A DNA stretch of 6,150 bases from Gemmatimonadota bacterium (GCA_023554435.1 JAMJQV010000140.1:1-6150), one strand, 5' to 3'. Positions 1 to 5,291 are shown, counted from the first letter of the stretch. A program made the numbers and translations. The notes: a model not told the origin generated them from the letters alone.

Positions 1-171
1 ATCTTCGACTCGCTGGGCTCCTATGGAGCCGCCGTGTCGCTGGTCGTCGCCACTGCATCGATCTGCCTGGTGACGAGCGCGTTGATCCGAGAGCCCGGAC
101 GGGAGGCGACGCGAGCGACGCTCGAGGGCGCAGCTCTGGAAGGCGGGTTCGACGAGGGGAGAGCGCGATGA
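1..171 (+). CDS. MFS transporter, C-terminal fragment (5' end outside window)
   Basis: Frame 1 is open from the first base to a TGA at 169-171 and gives 56 residues. It begins IFDSLGSYGAAVSL and continues as a hydrophobic stretch of about 20 residues (roughly residues 8-28) ending in SALIREP, followed by a charged tail rich in Arg, Glu and Gly. A D-x-x-G-S-Y turn leading into a last membrane helix and a short charged cytoplasmic tail is a common ending for MFS transporters of the monocarboxylate/oxalate type, so I read this as helix 12 and the tail. The N-terminal part is not in the window, so substrate and family stay open. The gene lies 65 nt upstream of the E1 alpha gene on the same strand, which is compatible with a transporter for the cluster's substrate. 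Confidence 0.6.
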   Translation: MFDSLGSYGAAVSLVVATASICLVTSALIREPGREATRATLEGAALEGGFDEGRAR

Positions 172-218
172 GAGCGGGCGTGGAGACCTACCGTCGGGCC
201 CGCCAGTGGGCCCGTTAG
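168..218 (+). CDS. possible 16-codon leader ORF overlapping the MFS stop
   Basis: An ATG at 168 overlaps the upstream TGA as ATGA and opens a 16-codon frame (MRAGVETYRRARQWAR) ending at TAG 216-218. A purine-rich GAGGGGAGA stretch at 154-162 could serve as its ribosome site. The peptide is short, very basic and has no recognisable domain. Its last codons span the 195-214 hairpin, and it ends just before the strong ribosome site of the E1 alpha gene, so translating it could open or close that hairpin. This is inference; an ORF this short can occur by chance. Confidence 0.2.
   Translation: MRAGVETYRRARQWAR
195..214 (+). other. GC-rich hairpin upstream of the E1 alpha gene
   Basis: CGGGCCC at 195-201 and GGGCCCG at 208-214 are exact reverse complements around a six-base loop, giving a seven-pair all-GC stem. 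There is no T run after it (TTAGTGAAGG follows), so it does not look like an intrinsic terminator. It ends 6 nt before the E1 alpha Shine-Dalgarno sequence. A role in attenuation, mRNA stability or ribosome access is possible but unproven. Confidence 0.4.
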
Positions 219-220
219 TG

Positions 221-228
221 AAGGAGGG
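221..228 (+). promoter_or_regulatory. strong Shine-Dalgarno of the E1 alpha gene
   Basis: AAGGAGGG lies 8 nt before the ATG at 237. It is close to the ideal anti-16S match and fixes that ATG as the start. This matters because the Tat signal is encoded in the first 48 codons; a later start would remove it. Confidence 0.75.
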
Positions 229-236
229 AGAGACAG

Positions 237-1478
237 ATGGCCAGTGAAGAGACGGCAACGGGAGACACCGAGCAGCCGCAGCGCGCTCGCCTTTCGAGGC
301 GCGCCTTCTTGGGATCGGTGGCCGCATCGGGGGTCGCCTTTGCCGCGGTTTCCCATGGGCTGAAGGGGGTGGCGAGAGCCGACGCCTATGGCCAGTTCCG
401 GGCGGCCGACCTCTCGGAGGAGAAGCTGCTCTGGATGTACGAGCTGATGCTGAAGGGTCGGCTCTTCGATCTTTCGATCGCGAATCGGATGGCGGCGGGA
501 GACAAGGCGGTGCTGAGCCGGCTTCCCTTCCTGCACGCGACGTGCGGCCAGGAGGCGGTGGGGGCCGGTGTTGCAGCAGCGATCACCAGGGATGATTGGC
601 TCTATACGACTCACCGCCACGCCGTGTACACATTCGCACGGGGCATGGATCCAGGAAAGGTGCTGGGAACGACGATGTACAAGGCCACGGGCTACACCGG
701 AGGCCGAGGCAACCACTTCCATCTGTCCTCGCGTCAGCACAAGATGCCAAACGCCGCAGGACTCATCGGAATGGAGCCCGTCCTGGCCGCGGGAACCGCC
801 TATGGCCAGATGATCGTCAACCAGCGAGAGGGTACGGACCACATCGTCGTCAAGTGCAGCGGCGATGGAGACTACAACTGCCCGGACACACTGATTGCGC
901 TCAACGAGTCGGCGCTCTTCTCGCTCCCCATCGTCTTCGTCGTCGAGAACAACGGCTACCAGATGTACGTCCGCACGCACGAAACGATGAAAATCAAGAA
1001 TGTGGCTGACCGCGGCCAGGGATTCGGAATCCCGGGGCGCATCGTGGACGGGCAGGATCCGCTGGCGGTCTACAACGCGATGAAGGAAGCCGTCGCCCGG
1101 GCCCGCGCAGGGGACGGTCCCACCATCGTCGAGGCGAAGACCTACCGCTACTTCGATCATTTTCTGGTCGGGGGCTACGACCCGAGGAGGGGAATGGGTG
1201 CCTACGGCCTGTTCTATCGATCGGACCGGGAGCTGCAACACTGGCTGGCCAAAGACCCGGTCGAGAACTTCAAGAGGACCCTGATGAACTTCGGCGTCCT
1301 CGATGACGAGCGCGCCACAGAGGTCTACGCCAACGCCGAGAAGGAGATCGAACAGGCCTGGGAGTGGGTTATGGCTCAGCCGAATCCCAAGAGCGAGGAC
1401 GCGCTGAAGCTGGCCTACGCAGACGGGGTCGTCACGACCGCGCTTCCCCGCCAGCTCGCCGACTGTCCGTTGACCTGA
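237..1478 (+). CDS. Tat-signal-bearing TPP-dependent dehydrogenase E1, alpha subunit
   Basis: This is a 413-residue E1 alpha subunit of the pyruvate/acetoin/branched-chain 2-oxo acid dehydrogenase type, which binds TPP-Mg and decarboxylates or cleaves a 2-oxo acid or acyloin. The TPP motif is clear: GDG at 209-211 and ENNGY at 237-241, with likely Mg ligands D210, N239 and Y241. Other family blocks are GQEAVGAG (104-111), ATGYTGGRGNHFH (150-162), GIPGRIVDG (264-272) and TYRY (302-305). H308 falls where the second His of the usual HGHS loop sits. Unlike ordinary E1 alpha, it starts with a Tat signal: SRRAFLG at 20-26, a hydrophobic stretch, and a likely cut after ARA (46-48). The extra N-terminus explains its length relative to the usual 320-370. 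The HRxHGH motif near 126-131 has changed to HRHAVY. The beta gene follows after 41 nt. Identification as E1 alpha is firm; the substrate and actual export are not. Confidence 0.9.
   Translation: MASEETATGDTEQPQRARLSRRAFLGSVAASGVAFAAVSHGLKGVARADAYGQFRAADLSEEKLLWMYELMLKGRLFDLSIANRMAAGDKAVLSRLPFLHATCGQEAVGAGVAAAITRDDWLYTTHRHAVYTFARGMDPGKVLGTTMYKATGYTGGRGNHFHLSSRQHKMPNAAGLIGMEPVLAAGTAYGQMIVNQREGTDHIVVKCSGDGDYNCPDTLIALNESALFSLPIVFVVENNGYQMYVRTHETMKIKNVADRGQGFGIPGRIVDGQDPLAVYNAMKEAVARARAGDGPTIVEAKTYRYFDHFLVGGYDPRRGMGAYGLFYRSDRELQHWLAKDPVENFKRTLMNFGVLDDERATEVYANAEKEIEQAWEWVMAQPNPKSEDALKLAYADGVVTTALPRQLADCPLT
285..380 (+). other. twin-arginine (Tat) signal peptide region of E1 alpha
   Basis: Codons 17-48 encode a basic n-region with S-R-R-A-F-L-G (residues 20-26), matching the S/T-R-R-x-F-L-K Tat consensus except at the last position. 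A moderately hydrophobic, Ala/Gly/Val-rich h-region follows (about 27-39), and then a c-region ending V-A-R-A before D49 that fits signal peptidase I. Mature E1 homology resumes around residue 55. Tat carries folded, cofactor-containing proteins, which would suit a TPP enzyme. The signal is directly visible; its function is inferred. Confidence 0.75.
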
Positions 1479-1519
1479 GCGATACTGAACCGTTTTTCGT
1501 GGGAGAAGGAGAGGCCACG

Positions 1520-2491
1520 ATGGCAAAGAAGAGTCTCGAATACGCCTACCTCGAGGCGATCCAACAAGAGATGAAGCGGGATGAGAACGTCGTCTACTGG
1601 TACGAGTATCAATTCCCGGTAGAGAAGTTCGGAACGCTTCCGGAAATCAACCTGGAGAAGGAGTTCGGGAGGCCTCGTGTAAACGTCTCGGGGATCGACG
1701 AAGTGTGGTACGTGGCGGCCGCCTTCGGCGCAGCGCGTGCCGGCATCCGCACGATCAGCATCATCCCCAGCATGGCCGACGCCCTCGCCTTTCACCACCT
1801 TGCGGAGTATCCGAAGATTCACAGCGGCGGGGCGGGTGACGAGAACTTCCCCGTGGTCATCGTGCAGGAGGTGCCCCAGCAGGGGGTGGGAGGCGGGCAG
1901 TCCCACGCCGACTACGAGTGCGACTCGTGGTTCATGCATATTCCGGGGCTCAAGACGGTGGTTCCGGCCACCGCCTACGATGCAAAGGGACTCATGATCT
2001 CGGCGATCCGAAGTGACGACCCGGTGGTGTTCCTGAAGAGCGGAGACGTGGGGGGAGTGATCGACGAAGTCCCGGACAAGCCCTACGAGGTCACCATCGG
2101 GAAGGCCGCCGTCCGCACAGAGGGAACGGACATCACGATCGTGACGTCGGGCCCGGGGAATCTGGTCTGCGCGCCGGCTGTGGAGGCATTGCGGAAGGAG
2201 GGAGTCGGGGTCGAGCACATCGATCTGCGAACGCTGAAGCCGCTGGATCGGAAGACTCTGCTCGGGTCCGTAAAGAAGACGGGTCGTCTCCTGACGGTCG
2301 ACATGTCCTACTACACCCTCTGTCCGGGCGCCGAGGTCGTAGCGACCTGCGCAGAGGGGGTGCCGGGGGCCCGTTTCAGGCGGATTGCCTTCCCGGATGT
2401 GCCCCCCTTCGGGGCGCCGGAGTTCATCTACTGGCAGAAGCCCAACGCAGAGGAAGTCGCGAAAGCGGCGAGGATGCTACTGAAGGCATGA
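1520..2491 (+). CDS. TPP-dependent dehydrogenase E1, beta subunit
   Basis: This is a 323-residue E1 beta subunit (transketolase-like pyrimidine domain followed by a transketolase C-terminal domain), the usual length for the family. The ATG at 1520 is chosen because AAGGAG at 1506-1511 sits 8 nt upstream and the protein then starts MAKKSLEYAYLEAI, as E1 beta proteins do; the frame is open further upstream but overlaps the alpha gene. The Glu that contacts the TPP aminopyrimidine in family members fits E61 in GIDEVWYVAAAFGAARAG (58-75). Also visible are GVGGGQSH (122-129), HIPGLKTVVPATAYDAKGL (140-158), DDPVVFL (166-172), DLRTLKPLD (235-243) and FPDVPPFGAP (291-300). The family's GEDV block near residue 28 is replaced by WYEY. 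There is no signal peptide, so if the complex is periplasmic this subunit must ride out with alpha. No E2 or E3 gene follows in the window. Confidence 0.9.
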   Translation: MAKKSLEYAYLEAIQQEMKRDENVVYWYEYQFPVEKFGTLPEINLEKEFGRPRVNVSGIDEVWYVAAAFGAARAGIRTISIIPSMADALAFHHLAEYPKIHSGGAGDENFPVVIVQEVPQQGVGGGQSHADYECDSWFMHIPGLKTVVPATAYDAKGLMISAIRSDDPVVFLKSGDVGGVIDEVPDKPYEVTIGKAAVRTEGTDITIVTSGPGNLVCAPAVEALRKEGVGVEHIDLRTLKPLDRKTLLGSVKKTGRLLTVDMSYYTLCPGAEVVATCAEGVPGARFRRIAFPDVPPFGAPEFIYWQKPNAEEVAKAARMLLKA

Positions 2492-2559
2492 GCGAAACTC
2501 GAGAACCGATTCGGGGCGTCGACTGGCGCTGTCCCCATGGAGAAAGGCTGACTCCGTGA
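2488..2559 (+). CDS. possible 23-codon ORF bridging the E1 beta and zinc-ribbon genes
   Basis: An ATG at 2488 overlaps the E1 beta stop as ATGA. The resulting frame runs 23 codons and ends at TGA 2557-2559, which in turn overlaps the zinc-ribbon start as GTGA. It therefore fills the whole gap with four-base overlaps on both sides, the layout of translationally coupled genes. The peptide begins MSETREPIRG and ends in WRCPHGERLTP, with no hydrophobic segment and no recognised family. It has no well-placed ribosome site of its own (GAAGG at 2482-2486 is too close), so it would depend on reinitiation. It may be a coupling device, a tiny gene, or chance. Confidence 0.3.
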   Translation: MSETREPIRGVDWRCPHGERLTP

Positions 2560-2819
2560 GCGATGAGAGCTTCGTCTGCCCCGAGTGCGATACAGCCACC
2601 GAAAAGGACGATGTCAACGTGAGTCTCTGGGAAGCCGAACGGCTGGTGCTCATCGAGAACGTCCCGGTGCGGATCTGCCCGCAATGTCAGGAGCAGTACT
2701 ACGATCAGGAAACAAGGTTGGAGATCGAGAAGTTGCGAAGCCGCGGGTTTCCCCTGGAGGAGGCGACGCGGGTCGTGGAAGCGCCGGTCTTCTCATTGCC
2801 GCCGCGAAACCCACGCTGA
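2556..2819 (+). CDS. YgiT/MqsA-type zinc-ribbon protein
   Basis: This 87-residue protein carries two Cys pairs, C8-P-E-C11 and C41-P-Q-C44, which together can bind one zinc. Between them lies a beta-rich segment with LVLIENVPVRIC (30-41), and QEQYYD (45-50) follows; this is the typical pattern of the YgiT-type zinc-finger domain, the N-terminal part of the MqsA antitoxin. The start is GTG 2556, supported by GGAGAAAGG at 2539-2547. No helix-turn-helix half follows: the C-terminus (about 51-87) is a short charged helix with LEIEKLRSRGFPLEEA and then a Pro-rich tail. No MqsR-like or other toxin lies next to it, so a toxin-antitoxin role is unlikely from context. A redox, zinc-sensing or regulatory role for the cluster is possible but unproven. 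Confidence 0.75.
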   Translation: MSDESFVCPECDTATEKDDVNVSLWEAERLVLIENVPVRICPQCQEQYYDQETRLEIEKLRSRGFPLEEATRVVEAPVFSLPPRNPR

Positions 2820-2877
2820 GATCGTCTCCTCCTCCGGCGCTCGTCGTCTGAAGAGAGGGCTGAGCTGCGCCCCTCTC

Positions 2878-3225
2878 TTGATGCTGCTCGGGTGCCTCTC
2901 GGCAGCGGAGTCTGGCGGACCGTCCGGCGACCTTCGCGCCGATGCTTCCCGGGGGAGGGAGCTGTATGCCCTCTATTGCAGCGTTTGCCACGGCTCCGGG
3001 GGCGCGGGGGATGGCCCCACGGCGAGCTGGATGTTCCCGCGACCGACCAACCATACCGATCACGACTACATGGCTTCACTCTCGGACGAGTACCTCTACA
3101 GGGTGATCCAGAAAGGTGGGCCCTCGGTCGGAAAGTCCTCCTGGATGGCGGCTTGGGGTCCGGCCCTGTCGAATCAGGAGATCCGCGATCTGATCGCTCA
3201 TATCAGAGCTCTATCCCGGACATGA
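2878..3225 (+). CDS. small mono-heme cytochrome c, probable lipoprotein
   Basis: As annotated from TTG 2878, the 115-residue product has one heme attachment site CSVCH (34-38), preceded by RGRELYALY as in class I cytochrome c (SRGRELYALYC). GSGGAGDGP follows, and a likely distal Met ligand is M90 in SSWMAAWG, before LSNQEIRDLIAHIRAL. It would carry electrons from the PQQ dehydrogenase encoded 65 nt downstream to the respiratory chain. The start is uncertain. The frame continues upstream through codons reading LKRGLSCAPLLMLLGC, a good lipoprotein signal with an LLGC lipobox, but no ATG, GTG or TTG lies upstream to begin it; CTG 2848 would make a 125-residue precursor with cleavage before Cys16. 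TTG 2878 or ATG 2881 would leave too little for a signal. No clear ribosome site matches any of these starts. Confidence 0.85.
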   Translation: MMLLGCLSAAESGGPSGDLRADASRGRELYALYCSVCHGSGGAGDGPTASWMFPRPTNHTDHDYMASLSDEYLYRVIQKGGPSVGKSSWMAAWGPALSNQEIRDLIAHIRALSRT

Positions 3226-3274
3226 GACGACATCCCCTCAACCGTCTGCTCTGCCAACCTGCGGTACGCAACAC

Positions 3275-3281
3275 GGAGGAG
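3275..3281 (+). promoter_or_regulatory. Shine-Dalgarno deciding the PQQ dehydrogenase start
   Basis: GGAGGAG ends 9 nt before ATG 3291 and supports that codon over the in-frame ATG 3222, which overlaps the cytochrome stop as ATGA but lacks a comparable site. Starting at 3291 also puts the lipoprotein signal at the N-terminus. Confidence 0.7.
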
Positions 3282-3290
3282 AACCCCGCG

Positions 3291-5276
3291 ATGCAAGTCG
3301 ACTCCAGACCGAGACGGGTACCGCGCGTTCTGACGCTTGTCGCAGCGTTCACCTGGCTGCTCGCCTGCGAGGCTCCTCCTCCCCTCGACTTCTCGGGACC
3401 GCTTTCGGACTGGCCCGACTACGGGGGGACGAAGTGGGGACAGCGCTACTCACCCCTGACGCAGATCACCCGGGAGAACGTCCGTCACCTCGAGGTCGCG
3501 TGGACCTACCACACCGGCGACTTCTCGGACGGCGAGGGGGAGATTCCATCGGGGAGTGCGTTCGAGGCCACCCCGATCCTCGTGGACCGCACCCTCTACG
3601 TATGCACCCCATTCAACCGCGTCATCGCCCTCGAACCCGAGACGGGCAAGGAGCGCTGGACCTATGACCCCGAGATCAATCTCTACGGAGACTACGTGAA
3701 CCAGCTCGTCTGCCGCGGCGTCTCGACGTGGCTCGACCCCGTGCGGGCGGAAGGTCAGCCCTGCCGTCGGCGCATCCTCACCGCCACGAACGACGCTCGC
3801 CTCATCGCCCTCGACGCCGCCACGGGCAGGCCCTGCACCGATTTCGGCGAGGGGGGCATTGTCGACCTCACGCACGGAGTCGGCTTGACCCTGTGGTTGG
3901 GTGAGTACCAAGTGACCTCCGCCCCCGCCATCGTGGGCGACCTCGTCGTCGTCGGCTCTGCCGTGGCCGACAACGCTCGCATCGATGCACCCAGTGGTGT
4001 CGTACGCGCGTACGACGTGCACACGGGGGCGCTTCGCTGGAGCTGGAATCCCGTGCCTTCTGGCTTCGAGCATAGCGCGAGAGCGACGACCTCATCCGAG
4101 GCCGACTACGTTCTCGGCACCGCGAACGTGTGGGGACCCATCTCGGTCGACGAGGAACGCGACCTCGTCTTCGTCCCGACGGGCAACTCCGCTCCTGATT
4201 TCTACGGTGGGCACCGCGACGGCCTCGACCTCTACCCCAGCTCCGTGGTTGCGCTTCGCGGATCTACGGGGGAGGTCGTCTGGTTCTTCCAGACGGTGCA
4301 CCACGATCTCTGGGACTACGACGTACCCGCTCAGCCGACACTCACCACACTGATACGGGACGGCAAGAGGATTCCCGCGGTGGTCCAGGCCACGAAGATG
4401 GGGCACCTCTTCGTCCTTCACCGCGAGACAGGTGAGCCTCTCTTCCCTGTCGAAGAACGACCCGTCCCCCAGGATGGCGTGCCCGGCGAGAAGCTCTCTC
4501 CGACCCAGCCCTTCCCCGTGAAGCCCCCGCCACTCGGGCAGCGGGGGCTCACACCCGACGATGCGTGGGGGCTCACACCGTGGGACCGTGGCGTCTGCCG
4601 GAAGCGGATCGCCTCCCTTCGCTTCGATGGGATCTTTACGCCGCCGACCCTGCAGGGGACGCTCGTCTTCCCGAGCCACATCGGGGGCACGAACTGGGGC
4701 GGCGTCGCGGTGGATCCCGAGCGGCAGCTCCTCGTCACGAAGGTCTCGAACGCTCCCGCTGCCGTCACGCTCATTCCTCGAAAGGATTTCGAGCGCGAAA
4801 GCCGGGCAAACCCGGAGGCGGGAATCGCACCGCAGAGGGGGACACCCTACGCGGTTCGACGCGAGACGTTGCTCTCCCCGCTCGGCATTCCCTGCAACCC
4901 ACCCCCATGGGGGCAGCTCATCGCGGTCGACCTGGAAAGCGGTGACATCGCCTGGGACGTCCCGTTTGGGACGACACGCGACCTCGCGCCAGTCCCGATC
5001 TCGGTCAAATGGGGTACGCCGAATGTCGGGGGCCCGCTCGTGACGGCAAGCGGCCTGGTCTTCATCGGGGCCGCGATGGACAACTACATCCGAGCCTTCG
5101 ATATCGAAGCTGGCGAGGAGCTCTGGAAGGGACGTCTACCCGCCGGGGGACAAGCCACGCCGATGACCTACCGACTCAGCAAAGACTCGAAGCAGTTCGT
5201 CGTCATAGCGGCAGGGGGGCACGCAACGGGCGGTACAAAGCTCGGCGGAGACCTGATGGCCTACGCGCTGCCGTGA
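3291..5276 (+). CDS. PQQ-dependent dehydrogenase, glucose dehydrogenase-like lipoprotein
   Basis: This 661-residue quinoprotein beta-propeller should oxidise an alcohol or sugar in the periplasm using PQQ and hand electrons to the adjacent cytochrome c. It begins with a lipoprotein signal: a basic n-region, a hydrophobic stretch (13-25), and LLAC with lipidated C26; Glu at +2 suggests the outer membrane or periplasmic face. The body follows membrane glucose dehydrogenase (Gcd) closely: DWPDYGG (40-46), RYSPL (52-56), CRGVS (141-145), QTVHHDLWDYDVPAQPTL (334-351), GIFTPP (447-452), GTLVFP (456-461), NWGGVAVDP (468-476) and LPAGGQATPMTY (616-627). D342 and K369 match Gcd Asp466 and Lys493. The N-terminal five-helix membrane domain of Gcd is absent. 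At the position of Gcd His262, a residue tied to glucose binding, I see Q138, so glucose may not be the substrate. Leu codons are mostly CTC, unlike the next gene. Confidence 0.9.
   Translation: MQVDSRPRRVPRVLTLVAAFTWLLACEAPPPLDFSGPLSDWPDYGGTKWGQRYSPLTQITRENVRHLEVAWTYHTGDFSDGEGEIPSGSAFEATPILVDRTLYVCTPFNRVIALEPETGKERWTYDPEINLYGDYVNQLVCRGVSTWLDPVRAEGQPCRRRILTATNDARLIALDAATGRPCTDFGEGGIVDLTHGVGLTLWLGEYQVTSAPAIVGDLVVVGSAVADNARIDAPSGVVRAYDVHTGALRWSWNPVPSGFEHSARATTSSEADYVLGTANVWGPISVDEERDLVFVPTGNSAPDFYGGHRDGLDLYPSSVVALRGSTGEVVWFFQTVHHDLWDYDVPAQPTLTTLIRDGKRIPAVVQATKMGHLFVLHRETGEPLFPVEERPVPQDGVPGEKLSPTQPFPVKPPPLGQRGLTPDDAWGLTPWDRGVCRKRIASLRFDGIFTPPTLQGTLVFPSHIGGTNWGGVAVDPERQLLVTKVSNAPAAVTLIPRKDFERESRANPEAGIAPQRGTPYAVRRETLLSPLGIPCNPPPWGQLIAVDLESGDIAWDVPFGTTRDLAPVPISVKWGTPNVGGPLVTASGLVFIGAAMDNYIRAFDIEAGEELWKGRLPAGGQATPMTYRLSKDSKQFVVIAAGGHATGGTKLGGDLMAYALP
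3999..4016 (+). repeat. perfect 18-bp palindrome inside the PQQ dehydrogenase gene
   Basis: GTCGTACGCGCGTACGAC is its own reverse complement with no spacer. It encodes part of GVVRAYDV, a normal propeller-blade sequence, so the coding constraint may account for it. It could form a cruciform or serve as a dimer-protein site, but nothing else supports that. Confidence 0.5.
4522..4549 (+). repeat. nine-pair GC hairpin within the PQQ dehydrogenase gene
   Basis: AGCCCCCGC (4522-4530) and GCGGGGGCT (4541-4549) are exact inverted copies around a 10-base loop. The stem falls in a Pro/Gly-rich surface-loop segment (KPPPLGQRGL, residues 411-420). No T run follows and the reading frame goes on, so it is not a terminator. 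Confidence 0.45.
4543..4579 (+). repeat. 13-bp direct repeat with 24-bp period
   Basis: GGGGGCTCACACC occurs at 4543-4555 and again at 4567-4579, exactly eight codons apart, giving GLTP twice (residues 419-422 and 427-430). The reading frame is kept. It may reflect a small in-frame duplication in a loop. Confidence 0.5.
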
Positions 5277-5291
5277 TCCGAACGATTCCAT

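Noticed and set aside
1493..1497. Five-T run between E1 alpha and E1 beta as a terminator
   Set aside because: No stem of useful strength precedes it, and alpha and beta subunits should be co-transcribed.
1364..1519. Extension of the E1 beta frame upstream into the E1 alpha gene
   Set aside because: The extra residues are not E1-like, the ribosome site favours ATG 1520, and E1 beta length is normal from there.
21..1526. Long minus-strand open frame of 501 codons opposite E1 alpha
   Set aside because: It mirrors a strongly recognised + strand gene in GC-rich DNA, where antisense frames stay open by codon bias; its product is Arg/His/Val-rich with no family pattern.
2556..2819. MqsRA-type toxin-antitoxin pair
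   Set aside because: The zinc ribbon lacks the helix-turn-helix half and no small toxin gene is adjacent on either strand.
2892..3290. Long upstream extension of the PQQ dehydrogenase frame through the cytochrome gene
   Set aside because: It overlaps the cytochrome c in another frame, encodes no recognisable domain, and would bury the lipoprotein signal that begins properly at 3291.
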